From the NCBI RefSeq assembly GCF_002752675.1, contig NZ_CP024608.1:3596001-3660000 (forward strand): a stretch of 64,000 nucleotides of DNA. The letters run 5' to 3'. How positions within the stretch are numbered: position 1 is the stretch's first letter; each line of letters opens with the position of its first letter. This document shows positions 15,850-24,884 of the stretch, one piece after another. The position numbers were made by a program, and so were the translations under genes. This stretch comes from Massilia violaceinigra (GTDB lineage: Bacteria > Pseudomonadota > Gammaproteobacteria > Burkholderiales > Burkholderiaceae_D). A model generated the notes under the pieces. That model did not search any database. It was not told the DNA's origin and worked only from the letters and a program-made list of their open reading frames with translations.

Positions 15850-17589
15850 ATGTCTGAGACGAAAAAGCCGAAACTGCGCTCCGCGGAGTGGTTCGGTACC
15901 CAGGATAAAAACGGTTTCATGTACCGCAGCTGGATGAAAAACCAGGGCATCCCCGACCACGAGTTTCAAGGCAAGCCGATCATCGGCATCTGCAATACCT
16001 GGTCCGAACTGACTCCTTGCAACGCCCATTTCCGCCAACTGGCCGAACACGTCAAGAAGGGCATCCTCGAAGCCGGCGGCTTCCCGGTCGAGTTCCCGGT
16101 CTTTTCCAACGGCGAATCGAACCTGCGCCCGACCGCCATGCTCACCCGTAACCTGGCCAGCATGGACGTGGAAGAATCGATCCGCGGCAATCCGATGGAT
16201 GCGGTCGTGCTGCTGGTCGGCTGCGACAAGACCACGCCAGCCCTGCTGATGGGCGCGGCCAGCGTCGACCTGCCGACCATCGTCGTCAGCGGCGGTCCCA
16301 TGCTCAACGGTAAGCTGAACGGCAAGAACATCGGCTCCGGCACCGCCGTCTGGCAGCTGCACGAACAGATGAAGGCCGGCACCATCACCTTGCACCAGTT
16401 CATGTCCGCCGAGTCCGGCATGTCGCGCTCGGCCGGCACCTGCAACACCATGGGCACGGCCTCGACCATGGCCTGCATGGCTGAAGCGCTCGGCACCTCG
16501 CTGCCGCACAATGCCGCCATTCCCGCCGTCGATTCGCGCCGCTACGTGCTGGCGCATATGTCGGGCATCCGCATCGTCGAGATGGTGCAGGAGGACCTGC
16601 GCCTGTCGAAGATCCTGACGCGCGAAGCGTTCGAGAACGCGATCAAGGTCAACGCCGCCATCGGTGGCTCGACCAACGCCGTGATCCACCTGAAAGCGAT
16701 TGCCGGCCGCATCGGCGTGCCGCTCGAACTCGAAGACTGGACCGCCATCGGCAAGGGCACCCCGACCATCGTCGACCTGCTGCCGTCCGGCCGCTATCTG
16801 ATGGAAGAGTTTTACTACGCCGGCGGCTTGCCGGGTGCGATCCGCCGCCTGGGCGAAGGCAACCTGCTGCCGCACAAGCATGCGCTGACCGTCAACGGCA
16901 AGAGCCTGTGGCAGAACTGCGAAGAAGCGCCGATCTACGACGACGAGGTGATCCGTCCGCTGGCCAAGCCGCTGATCGAGGATGGCGGCATCTGCATCCT
17001 GCGCGGCAACCTGGCGCCGCGCGGCGCCGTGCTCAAGCCGTCGGCCGCCTCGCCGCACCTGATGAAGCACCGCGGCAAGGCGGTCGTGTTCGAGGATTTC
17101 GATCACTACAAAAGCCGCATCCTCGATCCGGATCTGGATGTCGATGCCGATTCGATCCTGGTGATGAAAAATTGCGGACCGAAGGGTTATCCCGGCATGG
17201 CCGAGGTGGGCAACATGGGCTTGCCGCCCAAGCTGCTGGCCCAGGGCATCACCGACATGGTGCGCATCTCGGACGCGCGCATGAGCGGCACCGCCTACGG
17301 CACCGTGGTGCTGCACGTGGCGCCGGAAGCGATGGCCGGCGGTCCGCTGGGCATCGTGCAGGATGGCGACTTCATCGCGCTCGACTGCCACAACGGCAGC
17401 CTGAACCTGGACATTTCCGACGACGAAATGGCCAGCCGCCTGGCAGCCCGTGCCGGATCGCAAGCGCCGGTGGCCAAGAGCGGCTACCAGAAGCTGTACA
17501 TCGACCACGTGCTGCAAGCCGATGAAGGCTGCGACTTCGACTTCCTGCTCGGCAGCCGCGGTTCGGCCGTGCCGCGCCATTCCCATTAA
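15850..17589 (+). CDS. L-arabinonate dehydratase (IlvD/Edd family)
   Basis: 579 residues from the ATG at 15850, which follows AGGAGG; the frame is open 13 codons further up. IlvD/Edd iron-sulphur dehydratase motifs are present: CNTWSEL, GCDKTTPA, SRSAGTCNTMGTASTM and MSGTAYGTVVLHVAPEA, with cysteines for an Fe-S cluster. Within the family, sugar-acid dehydratases of this type remove water from L-arabinonate to give 2-keto-3-deoxy-L-arabinonate. The specificity is inferred from the neighbours; D-xylonate or D-fuconate are possible alternatives. It heads operon 2 directly downstream of operator 2. Confidence 0.9.
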   Translation: MSETKKPKLRSAEWFGTQDKNGFMYRSWMKNQGIPDHEFQGKPIIGICNTWSELTPCNAHFRQLAEHVKKGILEAGGFPVEFPVFSNGESNLRPTAMLTRNLASMDVEESIRGNPMDAVVLLVGCDKTTPALLMGAASVDLPTIVVSGGPMLNGKLNGKNIGSGTAVWQLHEQMKAGTITLHQFMSAESGMSRSAGTCNTMGTASTMACMAEALGTSLPHNAAIPAVDSRRYVLAHMSGIRIVEMVQEDLRLSKILTREAFENAIKVNAAIGGSTNAVIHLKAIAGRIGVPLELEDWTAIGKGTPTIVDLLPSGRYLMEEFYYAGGLPGAIRRLGEGNLLPHKHALTVNGKSLWQNCEEAPIYDDEVIRPLAKPLIEDGGICILRGNLAPRGAVLKPSAASPHLMKHRGKAVVFEDFDHYKSRILDPDLDVDADSILVMKNCGPKGYPGMAEVGNMGLPPKLLAQGITDMVRISDARMSGTAYGTVVLHVAPEAMAGGPLGIVQDGDFIALDCHNGSLNLDISDDEMASRLAARAGSQAPVAKSGYQKLYIDHVLQADEGCDFDFLLGSRGSAVPRHSH

Positions 17590-17597
17590 CTGCGCCG

Positions 17598-17672
17598 GGT
17601 TCCAGGTCTGGCATCCACACAGGCTCATCCGCTTCGCGCTTGAGCCTGTGTCTGCATGCTGCGCCTGGAACC
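17598..17672 (+). other. Large intercistronic hairpin
   Basis: Two perfect nested stems: GGTTCCAGG (17598-17606) with CCTGGAACC (17664-17672), and ACACAGGCTCA (17617-17627) with TGAGCCTGTGT (17641-17651). It fills the gap between the dehydratase and AraD1 genes and has no T-tract, so RNA stabilisation or processing is more likely than termination. Confidence 0.7.
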
Positions 17673-17696
17673 GCCCCAGCTTTCACCGGAGACTCC

Positions 17697-18689
17697 ATGT
17701 TACTCGTCCAATTTACCAATGAAGCCGGCGCGCGCCGCGTTGCCGTGCTTGAGCAAGACCAGCTGCGCGTCGTCGATGGCTACGCCAGCACCTACGCCCT
17801 GGCGCGCCAGGCGATCGCCAGCACGACCAAACTGGCCGAACTGGCCGCTGCGGCCATCGGTGCCGAAGTCCATTCCTACGAAGCCGTCGCCACGTCAGGC
17901 CGACTGCTGGCCCCGCTCGACCACGCCGACGCGGCCCACTGCTACGTCACCGGCACCGGCCTGACCCATCTGGGCAGCGCCGACACGCGCGACGCCATGC
18001 ACAAGAAGATCGGCGGCGACGTCGAGACCCTGAGCGACAGCATGAAAATGTTCCGCATGGGCGTGGAGGGCGGCAAGCCGGCCGACGGCGCGCGCGGCGT
18101 GCAGCCGGAGTGGTTCTACAAGGGAGACGGTTCGGTGGTGCGCGCCAGCGGCCAGCCGCTGCAAATGCCCGACTTCGCCCTCGATGGCGGCGAAGAGCCG
18201 GAAATCGCAGGTCTGTACCTGATCGGCGACGATGGCCAGCCGCACCGCCTCGGCTACGCCATCGGCAATGAATTCTCGGACCACGTGACCGAGCGCCAGA
18301 ATTATCTGTACCTGGCCCACTCCAAGCTGCGCAATTGCGGCCTCGGCCCCGCATTGCTGGTCGGCGAATTGCCAGCCCACGTGGCCGGCACCTCGCGCAT
18401 CATCGGCACCGATGGAAAAGTGCGCTGGGAAAAGACGTTCGTGAGCGGCGAGCAGAATATGTCGCACTCAATCGCCAATCTGGAATATCACCATTTCAAG
18501 TACGGCCTGTTCAACCGCGCCGGCGACGTCCACATCCATTTCTTCGGCACCGCCACCTTGAGCGTGGCCGATAACATCACGGTCCTGGCCGGCGAAACGT
18601 TCGAGATCGAATCTCCCGTTTTCGGTCCGGCCCTGCGCAACCGCCTCGAGCGTGAAACATCCACCTTTACGAAAGTGAACGCCTTATGA
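17697..18689 (+). CDS. AraD1/GguC-type FAH-superfamily protein, likely 2-keto-3-deoxy-L-arabinonate dehydratase
   Basis: 330 residues from the ATG at 17697, preceded by CCGGAGA. The C-terminal FAH fold is marked by GYAIGNEFSDHVTERQNYLYLAHSKLRNCGLGP, a block strongly conserved in AraD1/GguC proteins. FAH-type enzymes include a 2-keto-3-deoxyarabinonate dehydratase of archaeal pentose oxidation, so here it probably converts L-KDA to 2-oxoglutarate semialdehyde. No DHDPS-family KDA dehydratase is present in the window. Its last four bases overlap the next gene (ATGA), which suits consecutive pathway steps. Confidence 0.85.
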   Translation: MLLVQFTNEAGARRVAVLEQDQLRVVDGYASTYALARQAIASTTKLAELAAAAIGAEVHSYEAVATSGRLLAPLDHADAAHCYVTGTGLTHLGSADTRDAMHKKIGGDVETLSDSMKMFRMGVEGGKPADGARGVQPEWFYKGDGSVVRASGQPLQMPDFALDGGEEPEIAGLYLIGDDGQPHRLGYAIGNEFSDHVTERQNYLYLAHSKLRNCGLGPALLVGELPAHVAGTSRIIGTDGKVRWEKTFVSGEQNMSHSIANLEYHHFKYGLFNRAGDVHIHFFGTATLSVADNITVLAGETFEIESPVFGPALRNRLERETSTFTKVNAL

Positions 18690-20257
18690 CCATCACCGGT
18701 GAAGCACTGATTGGCGGACACGCAGTCCGCGGCAATGGCGGCTCCTTCCAGGCGTTCGATCCGTCCACGCGCGCGCCGATCGAGCCGGCCTTCCACATGG
18801 TCGACGCCGGCCAGATCGACGAAGCTTGCCGCCTGGCGGAAGCGGCGTTCGATCCGTTTCGCGCGACCAGCAATGAAGCACGCGCTACTTTCCTGGAAAC
18901 CATCGCGGCCCAGATCCTGGAACTCGGCGACGAGCTGATCGTGCGCGCGATGACGGAGTCCGGCTTGCCGCGCGCCCGTCTCGAAGGCGAGCGTGGCCGC
19001 ACGATGGGCCAACTGAAGCTGTTCGCCGACCTGCTGCGCGAAGGCTCGTGGGCCGATGTGCGCATCGACAGCGCCCTGCCTGACCGCCAGCCCTTGCCGC
19101 GTCCCGACCTGCGCCTGCGCATGATTGGCCTGGGCCCGGTTGCCGTGTTCGCGGCGAGTAACTTCCCGCTGGCGTTTTCGGTGGCCGGCGGCGATACCGC
19201 TGCCGCGCTGGCCGCCGGTTGCCCGGTCGTGCTCAAAGCCCATTCCGCCCATCCCGGCACGTCCGAACTGGTGGCGCGTGCGGTAGTCAAAGCGATTGAA
19301 CTGTGCAAGCTCCCGGCCGGCGTGTTCGCGCTCCTGACCGGTACCGGCAACGGCATCGGCCAGGGCCTGGTGGCGCATCCGTCGATCAAGGCGGTTGGCT
19401 TTACCGGTTCGCGTTCCGGCGGACAGGCGCTGATGGGCGTGGCGGCGGCGCGTGCGCAGCCGATTCCCGTGTATGCGGAAATGAGCAGTATCAATCCCTT
19501 TTTCCTGATGCCGGAAGCGTTGGCCGCGCGCGGCGAGCAGATCGCCACCGCATTCGCCGCGTCGATGACGATGGGCGTGGGCCAGTTCTGCACCAACCCG
19601 GGTCTCGTGCTAGGGTTGAAAGGGCCGGAATTCGACCGCTTTGCCGAGAAGGCCGCGCAGGCGCTTTCAAGTATCGAGGCAGGGACGATGCTGACGGCAG
19701 GTATCGCCTCGGCCTATCAGAGCGGCGTGCACAAGCTGGCGCAGCACGAGGCGGTTGACGCGTTGAAGGAAGCGACGCACACCGAAGGCAAGGGCGGCCC
19801 GGCGCTGTTCCGTACCAGCGGCAAGGCTTTCCTGACCGAGCAGGCGCTGCATGGCGAGATTTTCGGACCGGCATCGCTGCTGGTCGCTTGCGACAGTGTG
19901 GATGAAATGCGCGCCATCACCGAAAGCCTGGAAGGGCAGTTGACGGCAACGGTGCAGATGGATGAGGGCGACACGGAACTGGTGCGTGCCTTGCTGCCTG
20001 TGCTGGAACGCAAAGTGGGGCGGATTCTGGCCAACGGCATGCCGACCGGTGTGGAAGTATCGACCGCGATGGTGCACGGCGGGCCGTTCCCGGCCACGTC
20101 GGATGGGCGCAGCAGCTCGGTTGGGACGGCGGCGATCCAGCGTTTCCTGCGGCCGGTGTGCTACCAGAACCTGGCGCAGAGCTTGTTGCCGGACGTGCTG
20201 CGCGATGATAATGAGGGTGTGTGGCGCCGGCGGGATGGGGCGTTGACGAAGGCTTGA
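18686..20257 (+). CDS. 2-oxoglutarate semialdehyde dehydrogenase (aldehyde dehydrogenase family)
   Basis: 523 residues starting MTITGEALIGGHAV, a start shared by NADP+-dependent ketoglutarate-semialdehyde dehydrogenases. The nucleotide-binding GFTGSRSGG is near residue 237 and the catalytic Cys lies in GVGQFCTNPG near residue 300, with the conserved Glu in YAEMSSINPF. It would oxidise 2-oxoglutarate semialdehyde to 2-oxoglutarate, the last step before the TCA cycle. It is translationally coupled to AraD1 through an ATGA overlap. Confidence 0.92.
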   Translation: MTITGEALIGGHAVRGNGGSFQAFDPSTRAPIEPAFHMVDAGQIDEACRLAEAAFDPFRATSNEARATFLETIAAQILELGDELIVRAMTESGLPRARLEGERGRTMGQLKLFADLLREGSWADVRIDSALPDRQPLPRPDLRLRMIGLGPVAVFAASNFPLAFSVAGGDTAAALAAGCPVVLKAHSAHPGTSELVARAVVKAIELCKLPAGVFALLTGTGNGIGQGLVAHPSIKAVGFTGSRSGGQALMGVAAARAQPIPVYAEMSSINPFFLMPEALAARGEQIATAFAASMTMGVGQFCTNPGLVLGLKGPEFDRFAEKAAQALSSIEAGTMLTAGIASAYQSGVHKLAQHEAVDALKEATHTEGKGGPALFRTSGKAFLTEQALHGEIFGPASLLVACDSVDEMRAITESLEGQLTATVQMDEGDTELVRALLPVLERKVGRILANGMPTGVEVSTAMVHGGPFPATSDGRSSSVGTAAIQRFLRPVCYQNLAQSLLPDVLRDDNEGVWRRRDGALTKA

Positions 20258-20306
20258 TAATGTCGCTCCCGTCGTAGTTCTTGCTTCGCCCCACTACACT
20301 CAGCCC

Positions 20307-20349
20307 CCGTCATCCCCGCCAAGGGGGCCGCCCAGGCCGGGGACGACGG
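20307..20349. repeat. REP-like palindromic element, divergent copy
   Basis: CCGTCATCCCCG (20307-20318) pairs with CGGGGACGACGG (20338-20349), with one G-T type pair, around GC-rich loop sequence. The arms are related to the other copies at 493, 24760 and 36210 but the ACTTGGGTTCCCGC block is missing. It lies between the semialdehyde dehydrogenase and the sugar 1-dehydrogenase. Confidence 0.6.
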
Positions 20350-20372
20350 CAGATAAAAAAGTTGGAGACACC

Positions 20373-21140
20373 ATGAAAAAATCAGCCACCTACCCAAGCC
20401 TGCAAGGCAAGCGGGTCTTCATCACCGGCGGCGGCACCGGCATCGGCGAGTCGCTGGTTGCCTGTTTCGCGGTCCAGGGCGCGCAAGTAGCGTTTGTGGA
20501 CATCGCGCGCGAGGCCAGCGAAGCGCTGTGCCTGCGCATCGCCGAATCCGGCGCGCCGGCGCCTGTCTTCCGCTACTGCGACATCACGGACATCCCCGCG
20601 CTGCAATCGACGATGGCCGAGCTGGCCACCCAGCTGGGCGACTTCGACATCCTGGTCAACAACGCCGCCAACGACCAGCGCCACCAGACCGAAGACGTGA
20701 CCGTCGAATTCTACGACCAGCGCATCGCCATCAACCAGCGCCCCATGTTCTTCACCTGCCAGTCGGTCCTGGCCGGCATGAAGAAGAAGGGAGCCGGTTC
20801 CATCATCAACGTCGGTTCCATGTCGTGGCACGCGAAGAATGGCGGCTACCCGGTGTACACGTCCACCAAGGCGGCCACGGTCGGCCTGACCCGCGGCCTG
20901 GCGCGCGACTTCGGCGCCCATGGCATCCGCGTCAACACCGTCACGCCCGGCTGGGTCATGACCCAGCGCCAGCTCGACCTGTGGGTCGACGAAGCCGGCA
21001 AGGCCGACATCAAGCGCAACCAGTGCCTGCCCGGCCCGCTGATGCCGGACGATATCTCGGCCATGATCCTGTTCCTCGCATCCGATGACAGCGCCATGTG
21101 CACCGGCCAGGATTTCATCGTCGACGCCGGCTGGATCTGA
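20373..21140 (+). CDS. SDR-family L-arabinose (aldopentose) 1-dehydrogenase
   Basis: 255 residues. TGGGTGIGES near residue 18 binds the cofactor, NNAAND near residue 95 is the core strand motif, and Ser, Tyr and Lys of GSMSW...YTSTKAA form the catalytic set. The start YPSLQGKRVFITGGGTGIG and the end CTGQDFIVDAGWI closely match Caulobacter D-xylose 1-dehydrogenase XylB. The surrounding arabinose genes point to L-arabinose oxidation to its lactone; a D-xylose activity is quite possible. GGAGA lies upstream of the ATG. Confidence 0.88.
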   Translation: MKKSATYPSLQGKRVFITGGGTGIGESLVACFAVQGAQVAFVDIAREASEALCLRIAESGAPAPVFRYCDITDIPALQSTMAELATQLGDFDILVNNAANDQRHQTEDVTVEFYDQRIAINQRPMFFTCQSVLAGMKKKGAGSIINVGSMSWHAKNGGYPVYTSTKAATVGLTRGLARDFGAHGIRVNTVTPGWVMTQRQLDLWVDEAGKADIKRNQCLPGPLMPDDISAMILFLASDDSAMCTGQDFIVDAGWI

Positions 21141-21226
21141 CCCCGGTTCCCGCCACGATCGCGGTATCTGCAAGGCTCGCCGGTCGCGCTGACCGCCACA
21201 GCCTTGCGCCCACATAAGGCGCACAC

Positions 21227-23140
21227 ATGTATATCAACAAGCACGGTTTCTTCCTGATGCTGTCGCTGGCGGCCGCCCAGGCCCAGGCGCTCGACAGTCC
21301 CGACCAGCGCATCCGGCTCAAGGTCGAACTGACACCGCAACAGACCCTGGTCTATTCGATCACGCGCGACGCAAAGCCGGTCGTGCTGGCGTCCAGCCTG
21401 GGATTGCAGCTGGCTGGAGCCGACCTGACCCATGCCCTGAGCCTGAAGCCGGCCTCCAGGGTGAGGCCGGTGAGCGATCATTACGAGATGGCGGTCGGCA
21501 AGAAGCGCAAGATCAGCTACCGTGCCAACGAACAAGTGTTCCCGGTCCAGAATGCGGCCGGTCAAACCATGGACCTGATTTTCCGCGTGTCCAACGATGG
21601 CGTGGCCTTCCGCTATGTGGTCAAGGGCGCCGATCCGGCCCGCAAGCAGTTCGTCAGCGAAGCGACCGGTTTCACCTTCGCGCCGGCGGCCACGGCCTGG
21701 CTGCAGCCGATGTCGGTGGCGAAGACCGGCTGGTCCGATACCAATCCGTCATACGAAGAGCACTACCAGCGCGAGGTTGCGGTCGGCACACCGTCGCCGT
21801 CCAAGGCCGGCTGGGTGTTTCCGGCGCTGTTCAAGAGCGGGGATACCTGGGTGGCGCTGACCGAGGCGGGCATGGACGGCTCCTTCCACGCGTCGCGCCT
21901 GCAGGCCGAGGCGCCGAATGCGAGCTACCGCATCGGTTCGCCGATGGACGCCGAGGTCTATACCGGCGGTAAGTTGCTGGCGGAAAGCAGCGCTGAACTG
22001 GTCACGCCGTGGCGCATCATCGCCCTCGGGTCGCTGGCCACCCTGGTCGAGTCGACCCTGGGGACCGACCTGGCGGCGCCGGCCATCGCGTTCGACAAGG
22101 CCAAGGTCAAGCCGGGCCATGCGGCCTGGAGCTGGGCCCTGCTCAAGGATGACGCCACCGTCTACGAGGTGCAGAAGAAGTTCATCGATTACGCCGCCGA
22201 CATGCACTGGGATTACGCGCTGATCGATGCCGACTGGGACCGCAAGATCGGCTACGAGAAGATCAGGGAACTGGCCGCCTATGCCGCCACCAGGAAGGTC
22301 GGCGTGCTGGTCTGGTACAACTCCTCGGGCGCCTGGAACAAGACCGCGTATTCGCCCAAGGGCGCCTTGCTCACGCGCGAGCAGCGGGTCAAGGAATTCG
22401 CCCGCCTCAAGGATATGGGCATCAAGGGCGTGAAGGTCGACTTCTTCGCCGGTGACGGCGCCTCCATGATCGGCTACTACGTAGGCATCCTGAAGGATGC
22501 CGCCGCGGCCGGGCTGCTGGTCAATTTCCACGGTGCGACCCTGCCGCGCGGCTGGGCGCGCACCTATCCCAACCTGATGACGGCCGAGGCGATCCGGGGC
22601 CTGGAGTTCACCACCTTCGAACAGAAGGATCAGGATCTGGTCGCGCGCCATGTGGCGACCATCCCGTTTACGCGCAATCTGTTCGATCCGATGGATTACA
22701 CGCCGATGGTATTTGGCGACATTCCAAAGATCAAGCGCGTCACCCGCAATGGTTTCGAGCTGGCCGAGTCGGTCCTGTTTCTGTCCGGCATTCAGCACTT
22801 CGCCGACACGCCCGAGGGCATGGCGAGCGCGCCAGCGTATGTCAAGACGCTGCTGCAAGAGTTGCCGCGCAGCTGGGACGCCAGCAAGTTCATCGACGGC
22901 TATCCCGGCACTCACGCCGTGATCGCGCGCCAGTCCGGCAAGGCCTGGTATGTGGCCGGCCTGAATGCCGACGACACGCCGCGCACGGTCACCATGGACC
23001 TGGGCTTCCTCGGCAAGCGCAAGGGAAAACTGATCAGCGATGGCAAGACCGAGCGCGAATTCACCGAATCGGAGATCAGCGGCGGCCAAGCCGTGGTCAC
23101 CATCGAACCCCACGGTGGCTTCGTCGCTGTTTTCAAATAA
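21227..23140 (+). CDS. Exported GH97 glycosidase, retaining type
   Basis: 637 residues with a signal peptide (cleavage near AQAQALDS). The N-terminal beta-sandwich of GH97 spans about residues 25-260, then a TIM barrel with WSWALLKDD and DAD(W) segments, and a short C-terminal sandwich. The barrel carries G-V-K-V-D-F-F: Asp at this place is the nucleophile of retaining GH97 enzymes (alpha-galactosidase, beta-L-arabinopyranosidase), whereas inverting SusB-like alpha-glucosidases lack it. A periplasmic beta-L-arabinopyranosidase or alpha-galactosidase acting on arabinogalactan side chains fits the locus. Confidence 0.88.
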   Translation: MYINKHGFFLMLSLAAAQAQALDSPDQRIRLKVELTPQQTLVYSITRDAKPVVLASSLGLQLAGADLTHALSLKPASRVRPVSDHYEMAVGKKRKISYRANEQVFPVQNAAGQTMDLIFRVSNDGVAFRYVVKGADPARKQFVSEATGFTFAPAATAWLQPMSVAKTGWSDTNPSYEEHYQREVAVGTPSPSKAGWVFPALFKSGDTWVALTEAGMDGSFHASRLQAEAPNASYRIGSPMDAEVYTGGKLLAESSAELVTPWRIIALGSLATLVESTLGTDLAAPAIAFDKAKVKPGHAAWSWALLKDDATVYEVQKKFIDYAADMHWDYALIDADWDRKIGYEKIRELAAYAATRKVGVLVWYNSSGAWNKTAYSPKGALLTREQRVKEFARLKDMGIKGVKVDFFAGDGASMIGYYVGILKDAAAAGLLVNFHGATLPRGWARTYPNLMTAEAIRGLEFTTFEQKDQDLVARHVATIPFTRNLFDPMDYTPMVFGDIPKIKRVTRNGFELAESVLFLSGIQHFADTPEGMASAPAYVKTLLQELPRSWDASKFIDGYPGTHAVIARQSGKAWYVAGLNADDTPRTVTMDLGFLGKRKGKLISDGKTEREFTESEISGGQAVVTIEPHGGFVAVFK

Positions 23141-23173
23141 TTCTTTCAAAAAACTAGATCCTCAGGAGACTGT

Positions 23174-24721
23174 ATGAAACTCATCAAGAAAAGCCTCGCT
23201 GTCCTGTGCATGGCGGCCCTGCCTGCCTTCGCGGCCAATCCCGTCAGCGTGACCATTGACGCCGGCAAGCCCGGTCCGGTCATCAACAAGAATGTCTATG
23301 GCCAGTTCGCCGAACACCTCGGTACCGGCATTTACGAAGGCATGTACGTCGGCACCGGCTCGAAAATTCCGAACACCAAGGGCTGGCGTAACGATGTCGT
23401 GGGCGCGCTCAAGCAGCTGCACGTGCCGCTGGTGCGCTGGCCAGGCGGCTGCTTTGCCGATGAATACCACTGGAAAGACGGTATCGGCCCGCGCGCCAAG
23501 CGCCCGGTCAAGGTCAATACCAACTGGGGCGGGGTGGAAGAGAGCAACGCCGTCGGCACGCACGAATTCTTCGACCTGGTCGATCTGCTCGGCGCCGATG
23601 CCTACGTGAACGGCAACCTCGGCTCCGGCACGGTGCAGGAAATGGCGGACTGGGTCGAGTACATGACGTCCGACAGCAAATCGAGCCTGGCCAATCTGCG
23701 CCGCAAGAATGGCCGCGACAAGCCGTTCAAGGTGGCATACTTCGCGATCGGCAACGAAGCCTGGGGTTGTGGTGGCAATATGACGCCTGAGCACTACACC
23801 AATCTGTACAAGAATTACGAAACAATGCTCAAGGCGCCGAAGGAAAACCGGCCGTTGATGATCGCCAGCGGCGGCAACGACTACGACATCAAGTGGACCG
23901 ACGTGATCAGCAAGAACGCCAAGGCCCAGACCTCGGCCATCAGCTTCCACTACTACACCATCCCGACCGGCAAGTGGGAAGGCAAGGGCGCAGCCACTGG
24001 CTTTGCCGAGCCGCACTGGATCTCGACCCTGGCGAACACCTTGAAAATCGACTCGATGATCAGGAACAATATCGCCGTGCTGGACAAGAACGATCCGGAG
24101 AAAAAGATTGGCTTGTATGTGGATGAATGGGGCACCTGGTACGACGTCGAGACCGGCACCACGCCCGGCTTCCTGTACCAGCAGAACACGCTGCGCGATG
24201 CGGTGGTGGCTGCGCTCAACTTCAACATTTTCCACCAGCACGCCGACCGCGTTCATATGACCAATATTGCGCAGATGGTCAATGTGCTGCAGGCCATGAT
24301 CCTGACGGAAAAGGACAAGATGCTCCTGACGCCGACGTATCACGCCTTCCACATGTACGTGCCGTTCCAGGATGCGACGTCCCTGCCGGTGAAGGTGGCG
24401 GACGACAAGGCCTACACGCTGGGCGAGACCACGATTCCGGGCATCAGTGCTTCGGCGGCGCGTGCGAAGGATGGCAAGCTGTACCTGTCGCTGGTGAATA
24501 CGAATCCGGGCCAGCCGGCTGATGTGGTGGTCAATGTGGCGGGCAAGCAGTTGGCCGGTGCGAATGGCCGCGTGCTGACGGCAACGGCAATGGACGCGCA
24601 CAACACGTTCCAGAACCCGCAGGCGATCAAACCGGCGCCGTTCAGTGCCAAGGCGAGTGGCGGTAAACTGACGGTCACGGTGCCGGCGAAAGCTGTCGTG
24701 GTGGTTGCGCTGGAAGGCTGA
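23174..24721 (+). CDS. Exported GH51 alpha-L-arabinofuranosidase
   Basis: 515 residues, ATG at 23174 behind AGGAG. The signal peptide (MKLIKKSLAVLCMAALPAFA) places it in the periplasm, which is notable because many GH51 enzymes are cytoplasmic. The family start NKNVYGQFAEHLG, RWPGGCFADEYHWKDGIGP and acid/base Glu in FAIGNEAWG, with nucleophile Glu in LYVDEWGTWY, are all intact. It releases terminal alpha-L-arabinofuranose from arabinan or arabinoxylan chains. It lies 33 bases after the GH97 gene, in the same operon. Confidence 0.94.
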   Translation: MKLIKKSLAVLCMAALPAFAANPVSVTIDAGKPGPVINKNVYGQFAEHLGTGIYEGMYVGTGSKIPNTKGWRNDVVGALKQLHVPLVRWPGGCFADEYHWKDGIGPRAKRPVKVNTNWGGVEESNAVGTHEFFDLVDLLGADAYVNGNLGSGTVQEMADWVEYMTSDSKSSLANLRRKNGRDKPFKVAYFAIGNEAWGCGGNMTPEHYTNLYKNYETMLKAPKENRPLMIASGGNDYDIKWTDVISKNAKAQTSAISFHYYTIPTGKWEGKGAATGFAEPHWISTLANTLKIDSMIRNNIAVLDKNDPEKKIGLYVDEWGTWYDVETGTTPGFLYQQNTLRDAVVAALNFNIFHQHADRVHMTNIAQMVNVLQAMILTEKDKMLLTPTYHAFHMYVPFQDATSLPVKVADDKAYTLGETTIPGISASAARAKDGKLYLSLVNTNPGQPADVVVNVAGKQLAGANGRVLTATAMDAHNTFQNPQAIKPAPFSAKASGGKLTVTVPAKAVVVVALEG

Positions 24722-24759
24722 CCGGCCAATTCTTTTTCCTGTTACCTTTACCCTGTGCT

Positions 24760-24861
24760 CCGTCATTCCCGCGTCAAGGCGGCACTCGGCGGGAATCCAA
24801 GTTTGTAGCGCAGTTACAGGCTAATCAACCAGACTTGGGTTCCCGCTACGCGGGAACGACG
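24760..24861. repeat. REP-like palindromic element, copy 2
   Basis: Outer arms CCGTCATTCCCGCG (24760-24773) and CGCGGGAACGACG (24849-24861). Inner arms GCGGGAATCCAAGT and ACTTGGGTTCCCGC (24833-24846), with single G-T mismatches. Same family as the copy at 493. It fills the gap between GH51 and endo-arabinanase and ends 23 bases before the latter's start. Confidence 0.85.
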
Positions 24862-24884
24862 TATTTTCGTTCTTGGGAATTATT

